A stretch of DNA of 64,000 nt, taken from positions 28,326 through 92,325 of the forward strand of contig JAQBVJ010000010.1 in the NCBI GenBank assembly GCA_027623235.1, given 5' to 3'. The notes below the pieces were generated by a model. The model searched no databases. It was given only the letters and a program-made list of their open reading frames with translations, and was not told the origin of the DNA. The position numbers and the translations under genes were made by a program. The DNA is from Planctomycetota bacterium (GTDB lineage: Bacteria; Planctomycetota; Planctomycetia; Planctomycetales; Planctomycetaceae). Shown one piece after another: positions 9,026-19,786 of the stretch (positions are counted from its first letter, which is position 1; the number at the start of each line of letters is the position of its first letter).

Positions 9026-12000
9026 ATGACGCGGACGCCGTTGGTTCTGGCTCTTCTGGCAGCAGCACTGCTGATTTCCGACTCATCGACTCAGGCAGCG
9101 GACAAGGCCCGGCCCGTCATCTCTGCCCTGCCGGAGGTGCCCGCAGCGGTCCACTCGGCGATGCAGAGCTGCGACTTTGACGCAGCCGTCAAAGAAATCG
9201 ACGCGAGGCTGACGAAAGAGGACGCCAGCTCGGACTACCTCATGTATCTCAAAGGGTGAGCCCTCACCGAGGGGGGAAAGCTCGACGAAGCCACCGCCGC
9301 GTTGACGGAACTCGAACGGCGTTTCCCCAAAAGTCGCTGGGTCGCGCGATCGCGGTTCGCTCGGGCGGATGTTCTGGTGAGACAGCGGAACTATCGAGCG
9401 GCCGGGCTCATTTATCAGGCCGAAGCGACGCGGTTTCTTTCGACTGACCGCCGCGATGAGCTTGCCGGAATCTATCTCGAATTCGCAGACCGCTATTTCG
9501 AAGGTGACAAAAACAACCCGTCCCCGAAAGGGAAACCGGACTACACGCAGGCTCTCACCTATTACCAGGAGTCGCTCAAGCTGAAGCCCGGCGTCGCGAC
9601 TCGACGACGTGTTGAGTTGAGAATTGCCCACTCGCAGCGCGAACTCGGTCAGACAGAAGAGGCCATCACGACTTACCAGAGTTTTCTAAAACAGTAAGCT
9701 GCCGAAAAAACTGCGGCGATTGATAAAGCGCCCGCCACGATGATCGTGCAGGCGACTTACCAGCTCGGCCGAGCTCAACTGGCCGTCGGACACCTGGAAA
9801 ACGCTCGCCGCACCTGGCAGGACTTCCTGGCCAGTGACGTTGGCAAAGTGGACGGAGGAGCGTTGCTCGCTGAGGCGGCTTATCGGCTCGCCCATACTTA
9901 CAGCGTGCCCGCGCCGGGCTCGATCGGCGACCTGGAACTCGGCGTCGCGGCACACGAAAGCTTTCTGAAGGCATATCCGAAAAGCGAACTGGCTCCGCAG
10001 GCCTCGCTGGAAATCGCGCAGAGCTATTCACACCACGGTCGCTACGAACAGGCCGTCGAGCGTCTGCAGGCACTGCTGAAAGAAGTCGACGCCGAAGCGA
10101 AACAGATCCCTCTCGCCCGCAATCTGCTCGGCCAGGCACTCGCCTCGCAGAAGAAATTCGTCGAAGCCGTCGCCGCGTGGCGCGAGTTCCTCGACAAGCA
10201 CCCGTCCGACCCGAACTGGAGCAACGTGCAGCGCGTCGTCATCGACACCGAGTACGCGATGGCCGAAGCTCAGCGACTGGAAAAGAACTACTGGAAAAGA
10301 ACTACGACGCAGCGAGAACTCTGTGGCTGACGTTTCTCAACAAGTATCCGCTCGATGGCCGATCGCCGCAGATTCTGTTCCTGTTCGGCCACATGAAATC
10401 CAGCGAGGGCATCGCTCAGTGGCAGAAAGAAATCGAGGCGGCAAAGGCCGACGGAGCCGTCCTCACAAAGCCACTGCCGCCGAAAGCAAAAACTCAGAAG
10501 CTGTTTGAGGAAGCGATCGCCGACTTGCAGCAGCTTGTCAAAAAATATCCGAACACCGAGCAGGCGTCGCGCGCCGCGTTCACAATCGGCACCACACGCG
10601 AAGATCAGCTCGGGCAACTGGCGGAATCTCTGGAGGCGTACAAACAGGTCACGGGACAGTACGCGGGCCAGGCAAAGCAGCGGATTGACAATCTCACGGC
10701 GAAGCAGCTTCAGGTCGTCACCGAGCGGAAATTCCAGACGGACGAGAAACCCCGTGTCAGAATCACGACGCGGAACATCGAAAAAGTCTCGGTGAAAATG
10801 CACCGGATCGACATGGTCGACTACTTCCGGAAGATGCACCTGGCAACGGGTGTCGAGTCGCTCGACATCGCCCTCATCGATCCGGACAAGACCTGGGAAC
10901 ACGACGTCTCCGGCTTCAAGGAATATCTCAGCCTGTCCAACGAGGTGGAAATTCCCGTCGAAGGCCCAGGCGTGACGGCGGTCACGATCTCCGGCGAGGA
11001 ACTCGAAGCGACCACGATGGTCGTCGTCAGCGACATTGACATCATCGTCAAAAGCTCCCGCAACGAGCTGTTTGCTTTCGCCCAGAACTCGCGAACCGGC
11101 AAGCCTCAATCAGGAATAAGCCTGCTGATCAGCGATGGCGAAAAAGTTTTCGCCGAGGATGTCACGGGCGAGGACGGCATCCTGCAGAAGTCGTTCGAAG
11201 AACTGAAGTCGATCGCCGACCTGCGCGTCTTCTCCGTTCACGAAGGACACGCCGCCTCGACAGTCAGCAGCCTGGCCGGCCTGGAATTCGCCGTCGGGCT
11301 CGCGCCGAAGGGTTACCTTTATGTCGACCGGCCGGCGTATCGGGCCGGACAACTGGTCAACGTGCGGGGCATCGTCCGCTGGGTTTCGGAAGACCGCTAC
11401 ACGTTCAAGCCGGGCGAGAAATACCAGCTCGACGTTTACGACGGTCGCGGCCGAATCGTCCACTCCCGGAAAGTCGCGCTCAGCAAGTTCGGAACGGTCG
11501 CCGACAACTTTGAGCTGCCTGATTCCACGCCAGAAGGCATCGGTCGGATCGTGCTTCATCAGCCGGGTGGGACGCAGTCTTACGAAACCGTGTTCCGGGT
11601 TCATCAGTACCAACTGCAGTCCGTGCAGCTCGAAGTCGACGTCCCGAAACAGGTTTACTACCGCGGCGAGATCGCTGTCACACTGAAGACAACGCTGGGG
11701 AACAAAACGACGTCGACTCAGAGCGAGCTGGACTCACCCCGCCCCGGCGTTCACGAACTGTCGTTTCCCGTCGAGCTGGCGGGAGACCTCGCCGAATTCG
11801 AACTCACCATCAAGAGCGGCAAGCTGGAAGACACCGTGACGCAGGCGGTCCCGATTCGTCCGTACGGGCTGCCGGTCGTCGCGACGACCAGCGGCACGGC
11901 GGCTCAAAGCACGATCGTGTTTGTTGAGCACGAAGGCCAGACGGCCGTCGAAGATTCACATCTCGAGCTGTTCATCGGGCCGAGCATTGATCGCACGCTG

Positions 12001-14555
12001 CTGGAAGGCGTGCTGGGTTCGAGCATCGGCAACTACGGCGGCGGCATCGAGCGTTCGATTTCGGATGTGCTTGGCGGAGTCAGCCTGCTGAAACTCGTCT
12101 CTCAGTCCCGCAACGCGGACAGCCCGGAAGTCGTCGCGCTGACAGCGCGAGTCAACGCGGGCATTTCTCGACTGGTCTCCAGCCAGCGCGACGACGGCGG
12201 CTGGAGCTGGTCCGGCCGCACGTCAGCCGGGGCGGACCGGTACGCAACCAGCCGCGCCGCGTGGGCTCTTGCCGTCGCGGGTCGCGCTGGCTTTTCAGTT
12301 CCTTCCGGGACAATGGCCAGCGCGGTCTGCTCGCTTCAAACGGCCTTCACGGCCAGTGGCACCGCCGACCGTGAGGGGCAGGCGATTCTCCTGCACGGCC
12401 TCGCCGAAGCCGACGCCGCGGACTTCGCGTGGGCCAACCGGCTTTACCGCGAGCGGAACAACCTCACCGCGTCCGGTCTGCTGCACGTCGCGCTGACGCT
12501 GATCCGGCTCGACCGGAAAGAAATGGCGGGGGACCTCATCGAGCTGGTGAAACTGCCGCTTGAGCCGGCGACCGCGAACACGCGCGAGCAGTCGGACAGC
12601 GTTCTGAAGTGCATCCCCTGGATGCGGTCTGGCGTCGAGCTGCGGGCGCTGTACCTGCTTTGCGTGGAGGAACTTTTCCCGACGGACAAGTCAGCCGCTC
12701 AGGCCGCCGACTGGCTGATGGCCGCTCGCCGCGGTTTTCGCTGGAATCCCGAAAAGGCCAACGGACCGGCCATGATGGCGCTCGCCGAGTGGTTCTCAAA
12801 AAAGAAATTCAGCAGCGAGAAATACAGACTCACGATTCAGGTCAACGACACAAATGTCACGACACTCGAAATCGATCCCGCCGCCGACCCGACTCACCAG
12901 ATCAGCGTTCCGGCCGAGCTGCTTGTTGCCGGCAAACCTCAGAAAGTCAGCCTGACGATCGACGGGCGCGGCGAGTTCAGTGTTTCTATCGGCCCGACCA
13001 GATCGCCATCGCGCCGACAAGCCCGCTGGCCGTGCTGGCTCAGGGCGAGAAAACGAAAGACGAATACCGACTCTCTCCGGTCGAGCTGTACCTGTTCGGC
13101 AAGCGGCTGCTCGCGAAGGATGAACACAAAGCCGCGGGCGGGCATCTGACCGAACTCTTCACGAATTACCGTCTGAAACCGGAGATCTATAAAGAATGCG
13201 TCGAGATGCTGTTCCGCACGTCGCTCGCCACGGACCAGCACCGCGAGATCGTCCAGTATTTTGAAATCATCAAAGAAATGTACCCGGATGTGGAACTGGA
13301 CTTCGACGCGATCATGAAAGTCGCAACGGCCTACCAGGAACTCGGCGAATACGAACGCAGCTATCTGGTCTTCCGGGCGACGATCGAAAACTCCTTCGAG
13401 CGGAAAAACCAGATCGCCGCCTTCCTGACCGGACAAAACGAATTCGTGCGGTCGGTCGAGGTCGTCGAGCGGTGCGGCGACTTTGCAAAGCGGTACCCGG
13501 AAAGCGACCTGCTCGACAGCTTCTGGTACCTCATCGGCTACAGTCAGTTCGCCCTGGGCGAGCACGAAGCCGCTCTAACAATGTGCCGCAAAGTGTCCGA
13601 GACGAAACGCAAAGACAAACGGACCGGCACGGAGATCGAAGCCGCGAACAAGTGGCAGGCGATTTACATCATGGGGCAGATCTATCACAGCCTCGGCAAG
13701 CCGTCTGAGGCAATCGCCGAATACGAACGCGTCAAGGAGCGATTTTCAGACGCGACCGAGGCGATCGACTTTTTTACTCGCAAGGACATCGCTCTGCCGG
13801 AAGTCACCACCGTGAAGCCCGGCGACGCCGGCGAAGTGGAACTGAGCTACCGCAACGTCAAAGAAGCCAGCGTCAAGGTGTACCGCATCGACCTGTTGAA
13901 GTTCGGCCTGATGCAGAGAAACCTCGACAAGGTCACGGCGATCAACCTCGCCGGGATTAGACCGTACCACGAGATGAAAACCGAACTCGGAGACGGCAAC
14001 GACTTCAAAGATCGAACGAAGGATCTGAAGCTGCCTCTGAAGGAAGAGGGCGCCTACCTGGTCGTCTGCCGCGGCGAGAACCTCTACGCCAGCGGTTTGG
14101 TCCTCGTCAGCCCGCTGCAACTTGAGGTCCAGGAAGACTCGACCAGTGGCCGCGTCCGCGTCGCTGTCAAAGACAGCGTCAAGGACAGCTACCTGCGAAA
14201 CGTCCTTGTCAAAGTCATCGGAAGTGCCAATGACGATTTCAACACGGGCGAGACCGATCTGCGAGGCATTTTCGTCGCGGACGCAATCCGCGGAACGAGC
14301 ACGATCATCGCCCGGGCCGACCAGGATCGATACGCGTTTTACCGCGGCACGCAATCACTCGGAACCGTGGCTCAGCCGCAGAGCGAACGCGAAGCGATTC
14401 CATCCGCTCCCGAAGACATGAACGGAAACGGACAGCAGGATTTGCTTCAGAACCTGTTCGACACCAACGGTGAGATCCAGGGCACAAACCGGGGCAACTA
14501 CCGCACCCTCCTCAACAACGGCACCAAAGGGGTCAAGGCAAAAGCCGCGTTCTAA
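9026..14555 (+). pseudogene. TPR plus alpha-2-macroglobulin-like protein, broken by four lesions
   Basis: Four adjoining reading pieces form one ancestral gene. Piece 1 starts at 9026 with a signal peptide (TPLVLALLAAALLISDSS). It is cut by TGA at 9257 (KG*ALTEGG, where Trp would fit) and TAA at 9695 (FLKQ*AAEK), both with the frame continuing. A perfect 14-base tandem duplication at 10277-10304 shifts the frame. Loss of one T in the run at 12983-12985 shifts it again. Removing the extra 14 bases and restoring one T gives exactly 1839 codons including the stop. Domains in order: TPR-type repeats, macroglobulin strands, an MG2-like YVDRPAYRAGQLVNVRGIVRW, an alpha-helical thioester-domain-like region, then more TPRs and a second macroglobulin-type strand region. 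True decay and consensus error are both possible. Confidence 0.8.
10277..10304 (+). repeat. 14-base perfect tandem duplication (frame-shifting)
   Basis: The unit CTGGAAAAGAACTA occurs twice in a row. Deleting one copy restores the reading RLEKNYDAARTLWLTF and joins the two reading frames. It therefore looks like a recent slip in a formerly intact gene. Confidence 0.9.
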
Positions 14556-14655
14556 CTGGCGAGACGGTTTGGGCCGGGCAACGGTTTTGGGTTACGATAC
14601 TGACCCTCAAAACGCTGCCCGCCTGCCTTCCTTCCTGCCAACACCCGGTTTCCCG

Positions 14656-16380
14656 ATGAGTCCCCGCCGCTCACTTTTTCCTGCACTTCTTTTCGTCGGC
14701 TTTTTAACGGCGACGCTTCAGGCCGACACGCGCCCTGCGCCGCCTCCGCTGCCGGAATCGCAAGCCGCTGTGAAACGCGTCGAGCCGCCGCTGCATCCGC
14801 AGATCGATCAGCTCATCGAAGCGGCCACGCCAAACTTTCGGAAGATCGCAGCGCCGCTTTGTTCAGACGCGGAATTCTTCCGGCGAGCCCACCTCGACCT
14901 GACCGGCTCCGTTCCCACCGGAGAAGAAACGCGAGCGTTCCTCGCTGATCAAACGCCGACGCAGGAAAAGCGAGCTGCCCTGATCGAGCTCCTGCTTGCC
15001 TCGCCCCGTTACGCGCGGCGCATGCAGTACGTCCTGGACGAGATGATCATGGAACGTCGCGCCGGCTCGAACGTGCCTGACGCCGAATGGCAGAACTGGC
15101 TTCGCAGTTCAATCCGCGAGAACCGGCGTTGGGATGCGGTCGTCGCGGAAATCCTCGCCGCAGATGGAGCCGAAGATGCGAAACGGCCGGCCGCGAAGTT
15201 TTACCTCGACCGGGATTTCGAGGTCGATGTTGTCACGAGGGACGTCGGCCGAATTTTCCTGGGCGTCGATCTGGAGTGTGCTCAGTGCCACGACCACCCC
15301 AGCATCGATGGCTACCTGCAGCGGCATTACTACGGGATCAGTGCCTTCCTCAAACGCAGCTACGTCTTCACGGATGCGAAGTCCAAAAAGAAGATGCTCG
15401 GTGAGAAGGCGGAAGGCGATGTGAAATTCACGTCCGTTTTCACGTCGGTTGAGGGGATGACGAATCCGCGGCTGCTCGACCTTCCGCAGATTCCCGACCC
15501 GGACGGCGTTGAGAGAGCCTACCTCGTCAAGCCGGAATCCAAGGCTCGCGGCATTCCCCAATACAGCCGTCGCCTGCAGCTTCCGCTTTCGATGATCTCT
15601 GATGAGAACGTCGACTTTCGAAGAAACATCGTGAACCGGCTGTGGGCTGTGATGATGGGGCGAGGCCTTGTCGAGCCGCTCGACGTCCGCCACGCCGACA
15701 ACCCGGCCACGCATCCCGAAGTGCTTTCACTGCTGGCCGATGAACTTCTGCGGCACGAATACGATGTGCGATGGCTGATCCGCGAGCTCGCCCTCACAAA
15801 GACATATCAGCGCGGCCGGGCGGCGGGCGATTCCAACGACGAAGCACACTCTTACGCGGGAGCGTATCTGAAAGCACTCTCGCCCGAACAACTGGCGTGG
15901 TCCGTCATGGACGTCACCGGAGTTTCCACGCAGACGCTCGCCGCGAAGAAAGCCGAGTTACTCAAGAAGGATCCCAAATCCGGCGAGGCAAAGACCGCCG
16001 ATCCGCTCTGGCAGGAAGAGACGCTTCACGACGCACTCAAGGCAAACGTTGATCAATTTGTGACGACGTTTGCCGGTCAGGGCGGACAGAAAACCGGCTT
16101 CGATTCCTCAGCAGATCAGGCGTTGTTTCTACTGAACGGCGCTCTCATTCAGAAGTGGCTCGTGCCGGCCAACGGGAATCTGACGGACCGGCTGCGGAAG
16201 CTGGAGGCTTCCGCGGAGTTTGCCGAAGAGCTGTACATGAGCGTCCTCAACCGGGCTCCCGGTGATGAGGAAGTCGCTGCGGTGACGTCGTACCTGGAAG
16301 CTGTTTCAGACCGCGACGCGGCAACTCAGGAACTCACCTGGGCTCTGATGACGTCTGCGGAGTTCCGGTTTAACCATTAA
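14656..16380 (+). CDS. DUF1549/DUF1553 (PSCyt2/PSD1) secreted protein
   Basis: A 574-residue protein. The start at 14656 gives a clear signal peptide (RRSLFPALLFVGFLTATLQAD). DUF1549 begins near residue 60 (FFRRAHLDLTGSVPTGEETRAFL) and carries a single haem-type site in CAQCHDHPSIDGY followed by YYGISAFL. DUF1553 follows, with the family hallmarks NIVNRLWAVMMGRGLVEP and a C-terminal LYMSVLNRAPGDEE. It lacks the N-terminal PSCyt1 cytochrome domain found in the larger homologues at 25327 and 59306. It heads an operon with the DUF1501 gene (32 bases downstream) and a WD40 gene. The role of the family is not established. Confidence 0.9.
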   Translation: MSPRRSLFPALLFVGFLTATLQADTRPAPPPLPESQAAVKRVEPPLHPQIDQLIEAATPNFRKIAAPLCSDAEFFRRAHLDLTGSVPTGEETRAFLADQTPTQEKRAALIELLLASPRYARRMQYVLDEMIMERRAGSNVPDAEWQNWLRSSIRENRRWDAVVAEILAADGAEDAKRPAAKFYLDRDFEVDVVTRDVGRIFLGVDLECAQCHDHPSIDGYLQRHYYGISAFLKRSYVFTDAKSKKKMLGEKAEGDVKFTSVFTSVEGMTNPRLLDLPQIPDPDGVERAYLVKPESKARGIPQYSRRLQLPLSMISDENVDFRRNIVNRLWAVMMGRGLVEPLDVRHADNPATHPEVLSLLADELLRHEYDVRWLIRELALTKTYQRGRAAGDSNDEAHSYAGAYLKALSPEQLAWSVMDVTGVSTQTLAAKKAELLKKDPKSGEAKTADPLWQEETLHDALKANVDQFVTTFAGQGGQKTGFDSSADQALFLLNGALIQKWLVPANGNLTDRLRKLEASAEFAEELYMSVLNRAPGDEEVAAVTSYLEAVSDRDAATQELTWALMTSAEFRFNH

Positions 16381-16412
16381 CATAAGTGCGTCGTTTTTCG
16401 AGGCTCAACAGG

Positions 16413-17684
16413 ATGCGAACCATGCGTCGAGACACCGGTTGCCACCGTATTGACCACGCTCTTTCCCGCCGCGGCTTCCTCGCCGGGACTGCTGCCGGAG
16501 CAGCCGCGATGGGCGGCGTTTTGACGCCAGCTCAGGCGGACCAGCTTCAGTCCGGGCAGAAGCGACTGCTTCAAGTTTTCCTGCAGGGTGGCTTCAGTCA
16601 GTTTGAGACGTTCGATCCAAAACCCGGCACAAAGTATGGCGGCCCGTTCCGCCAGATCGAGACCTCGGTGCCAGGCATGATGATCTGCGAACTGCTGCCG
16701 CACATGGCCACGCGGATGCACAAGCTGTCAATCATTCGCAGCATCAACCTGCGAACCAACGATCACGGCAAAGGCCGCCTCTTCATGGAGAAGGGCCGCA
16801 ATGTGGGCGAGTTTCCCTACGTCGGTTCCGTCGCCGCCAAGTACCTCGCGCCGCCCAACCCGACGCTGCCGACGTATCTGCACATCACAACGCGCGGCCT
16901 CTCCGATAACACCAATGCTTTCCTGGAAGCTCAGCACGCACAGATGAAGCTGCCCGGTACGAAGGCTCCCGACAATCTTGCCCGACCTGACAAGCTGACC
17001 GTTGAGGCCGCAAGGCGACGCGCCGATTTCCGAGCGCAGCTCAACGAGCGGTTCTCTGGTGGCAAAGGTCAAAGTGCCTTCACCGAAACATTCGACTCGT
17101 CCTTCGAGATGGCCGAGCGGCTGATGTCTCAAAAGGGTCTGCTCGAAGCGGAACCGTCCGGCAAAGACCTGGAGCGGTACGGCTCGCACCCGTTCGGCCG
17201 CCGCTGCGTCCTCGCCCGCAACCTGCTTCAGAACGGAGCCACTGTCGTCAAGGTGACGCACCACGGCTACGACACTCACGCCGAGAATTTCAATTTTCAC
17301 CTGGAACAGCTTGGTGAGTTCGACCAGACGTTCTGCATGCTGCTCGACGATATCGAAGCGACCGGGATGCTCGACAGCACGCTGATCATGGTCTACTCCG
17401 AATTCGGTCGCACGCCGAAAATCAATCAGCGTTACGGCCGCGACCACTGGGGAGCGTCGGTGTCGATGGCTCTTGGCGGAGCCGGAATCAAGCCGGGTGT
17501 GACTGTCGGAGCCACGAACAAAGAAGGCACCGAGGTCTCAGATCGCGAAGTCGATGCCGGGCACCTGTTCCACACGTACTTCAGCGCGCTCGGCATCGAC
17601 CCGACTGCCGACCACAACGTCCCCGGCAAGTCGATACCGATCGGCGATCCCGCGAAGTCCTCAATCAAGGAGTTGCTGGTATGA
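16413..17684 (+). CDS. DUF1501 domain-containing protein, Tat-exported
   Basis: A 423-residue DUF1501 protein of the alkaline-phosphatase-like fold group. I chose ATG 16413 over an upstream GTG at 16386 because a GAGG lies about ten bases before it. The Tat signal is LSRRGFLAGTAAGAAAMGG. Family signatures follow: GGFSQFETFDPKPG near the N-terminus, the late VYSEFGRTPKINQ, and GRDHWG. It sits between a DUF1549/DUF1553 gene and a WD40 gene. Its stop codon overlaps the WD40 start as ATGA, so the two are probably translated together. DUF1501 and DUF1549/1553 proteins are almost always partners, but what they do together is unknown. Confidence 0.92.
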   Translation: MRTMRRDTGCHRIDHALSRRGFLAGTAAGAAAMGGVLTPAQADQLQSGQKRLLQVFLQGGFSQFETFDPKPGTKYGGPFRQIETSVPGMMICELLPHMATRMHKLSIIRSINLRTNDHGKGRLFMEKGRNVGEFPYVGSVAAKYLAPPNPTLPTYLHITTRGLSDNTNAFLEAQHAQMKLPGTKAPDNLARPDKLTVEAARRRADFRAQLNERFSGGKGQSAFTETFDSSFEMAERLMSQKGLLEAEPSGKDLERYGSHPFGRRCVLARNLLQNGATVVKVTHHGYDTHAENFNFHLEQLGEFDQTFCMLLDDIEATGMLDSTLIMVYSEFGRTPKINQRYGRDHWGASVSMALGGAGIKPGVTVGATNKEGTEVSDREVDAGHLFHTYFSALGIDPTADHNVPGKSIPIGDPAKSSIKELLV

Positions 17685-18718
17685 GCAACCGCCCTGCCCC
17701 TCCGCCGCTTCCCGACGATCCGATCGACGTGAAACAGAGCCACGTCGTCGCCGAGTTCCAACACGACGTCGCGCTGACGACCTGCCGCCTGGATCCGCAG
17801 GCTCGCTTCGCGTTTGCCGGTGCGGAAGATTTCAACGTCTATCGGTGGAGTGTCGACGGTGGCAACGAATCGAAGACGGTCTTCAGCGGCCACGAAAGCT
17901 GGGTGCGCTGCCTCGACTTCTCACCCGACGGCGAGCGGCTCTACACAGCCGGATACGACGACAGGATTGGCGTCTGGGACACCGCTGCGGCGAAACCGAA
18001 GCCGCTGGAAATGATTGAAGCTCACAAAGGCTGGGTCCGCTGGGTCAAAGTCAACCGCGACGGCACACGCCTCGTGTCTTGCGGTAACGATAATCTCATC
18101 AAGCTGTGGAGCCTGCCGGACGGCAAGCTGATTCAGGAGTTCCGTGGACACGAACGACATCCCTACGCCGTCCTCTTTCACCCGGATGAGCAGCGACTGG
18201 CCTCGTTCGACCTGATGGGCAACATCAAGGAATGGGATATCGCCTCCGGCAAAGAGCTGCGTTCATTCGAGGCGAAATTCATGTGGGGCTTCGACCAGAA
18301 GTTCCGAGCCGACATGGGCGGCGCCCGTGACATGATCTTCAGCGAGGACGGAAAGACGCTGATTGTCGCCGGCCTGACAAACGTCACGAATGCCTTTGCC
18401 GGGGTCCACAACCCGATGATCCTCCTGTTCAACTGGGAGAAGTTCGAGCCGCAGCACAAGCTGACGGATGCCTCGTACAAAGGCATGTCGTGGGGCGTGC
18501 GGACTCACCCGGAGGGATTCCTGGCCGCCGTCGGAGCACCTCAGGGAGGCAGCAAGGGCGCGATCTGGTTCTGGAAACCGGGCGAGGAAAAACCGTTCCA
18601 CACGGTCACGCTGTCCCACTGCGGCCGCGGCCTCGACATGACCGCCGATGGCCGACGAATTGCCGTCGCGCAGTTCGACGGGCTGCTGAAGATTTATCAG
18701 CTCACGCGGAAGAGCTGA
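17681..18718 (+). CDS. WD40 repeat beta-propeller protein
   Basis: A 345-residue protein made almost entirely of WD40-type repeats, for example SGHESWVRCLDFSPDGERL ending in IGVWD, then AHKGWVRWVKVNRDGTRL ending in IKLWS, and a third ending in IKEWD. Later blades are more diverged. There is no signal peptide, so as annotated it would stay in the cytoplasm, unlike its two exported operon partners. The ATG overlaps the DUF1501 stop, giving translational coupling. WD40 proteins commonly follow DUF1549-DUF1501 pairs in planctomycetes, and a scaffold role is the usual inference. Confidence 0.9.
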   Translation: MSNRPAPPPLPDDPIDVKQSHVVAEFQHDVALTTCRLDPQARFAFAGAEDFNVYRWSVDGGNESKTVFSGHESWVRCLDFSPDGERLYTAGYDDRIGVWDTAAAKPKPLEMIEAHKGWVRWVKVNRDGTRLVSCGNDNLIKLWSLPDGKLIQEFRGHERHPYAVLFHPDEQRLASFDLMGNIKEWDIASGKELRSFEAKFMWGFDQKFRADMGGARDMIFSEDGKTLIVAGLTNVTNAFAGVHNPMILLFNWEKFEPQHKLTDASYKGMSWGVRTHPEGFLAAVGAPQGGSKGAIWFWKPGEEKPFHTVTLSHCGRGLDMTADGRRIAVAQFDGLLKIYQLTRKS

Positions 18719-18737
18719 GTGCCTCCGGCCCTGCGAA

Positions 18738-19406
18738 TTACTTCTTCAGCCGCTCGTACTTCGTCCGGTACTTTTCATAAAGCTTGACGTGCCGGCTGCT
18801 CAAGTCGACGGCTCGACCCTGAACCCACGCGACCCTGAACCCACGCGGCGGTCACATTGGAGGGCGTCTCCAGCGGATCGCCAGTCGTCACGAACAGCGT
18901 CGCATACTTGCTCGGCACGATGGCATGATCGCTGTGCCGCACCGAGTCACAGGACAGCATTTCGAAACTGCGATCGCGAAGCTGCTTGATCTCCGGAGGC
19001 GGATACCTGGGATCCCAGCCGTGAGCCCGGAACGAAGGGAACCCCGGACAGCTGACGATGGGAAAGTCGAATTCCTCATCATCAAACAGCATCGGTGGGC
19101 TGCCAGCCGTGACATGCCTGACAAACAGGTCAATCCGAGTCGTCTTCTGCAGTTCCTTGAGCGCCCGCCGAATTCCCAGCGACTGCCGCTGAGCTCATCC
19201 ACCCGAGTCAGATAGTAGAACGAGCCGTCCGCCTTGAGCTTGCCACCGTGTGGGCGAAACGGCACGAGCCCAGGGATCTGCCCGCTCCACTTTCGGTGGT
19301 TCGCTTCTGAACACAGCAGAAACGATTCCGCCTTCCCGGTCGACCGCAGCCAGCCATGCAGCGTCCGAAACTGAGCCAGGTTCGAACGAGCAAACACGAT
19401 CGCCAT
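18738..19406 (-). pseudogene. Remnant of an amidohydrolase-like gene
   Basis: The leftward strand carries protein-like pieces in different frames. One reads AIVFARSNLAQFRTLHGWLR onward to YYLTRVDELS and breaks near 19175-19195. The next runs from RRALKELQKTTRIDLF through FVTTGDPLETPSNVTAAWVQGR. A perfect 16-base tandem duplication at 18815-18846 then shifts the frame. Deleting one copy extends the protein to AVDLSSRHVKLYEKYRTKYERLKK and a stop. The ending (GDPLE, then a DLS-R-H-LYEKY tail) resembles the C-termini of planctomycete imidazolonepropionase-like amidohydrolases. The N-terminal metal-binding half is missing. The family call rests on the tail only. Confidence 0.45.
18815..18846. repeat. 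16-base perfect tandem duplication (frame-shifting)
   Basis: The unit GACCCTGAACCCACGC occurs twice without spacer. It breaks the leftward reading frame of the amidohydrolase-like remnant, and removing one copy joins the two frames. Confidence 0.9.
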
Positions 19407-19439
19407 GCCGCACCTGGAACGAGAAACAATGTCAGGACC

Positions 19440-19506
19440 GTCAGGTCACTTTTATGCCGGGCCTGTCCCATGACGACACAAAGAGGACGAAACAAAGAGA
19501 CCTGAC
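19440..19506. repeat. Inverted repeat with GTCAGGTC/GACCTGAC arms
   Basis: Arms GTCAGGTCACTTT (19440-19452) and AAAGAGACCTGAC (19494-19506) are reverse complements with one mismatch and a 41-base spacer. It lies directly beyond the broken amidohydrolase-like gene. Right of it (about 19507-19656) the plus strand has a short protein-like tail ending EIASVLKETGSGD and a stop, with no start. This may be a second gene scrap. The element resembles a REP- or MITE-type structure, but no transposase is present. Confidence 0.55.
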
Positions 19507-19786
19507 CCCTTAGTCGTTCCCGGCGAAACGGAAGCGGCGAGAATGTTTCTGGACGAGGCAAGGGAGATTGACGAAACAGACCAGATCACGGCAGCGCAGG
19601 AAAGCGTGTTCAAGGAAATCGCCTCCGTGCTGAAAGAAACAGGCAGCGGAGATTGATACGGCATCGGCAACCGGAAAGAAACGCCGCACAGTCCCGTTTC
19701 GATCGCAGCCAAACGCGATCCAATCCGGTACAATCCGGTGGAGTGCTCGACGATCGCGCCCGTTTTATTCGAAAAGGAGAGCGGCG

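Noticed and set aside
9257..9259. In-frame TGA as a selenocysteine codon
   Set aside because: No SECIS-like hairpin was seen, the protein has further lesions including a TAA, and the position fits Trp (TGG to TGA).
12609..12980. An independent gene starting at 12609
   Set aside because: The first 120 codons of that frame are a shadow of the macroglobulin-like gene; only the part after the lesion at 12983 is real coding sequence.
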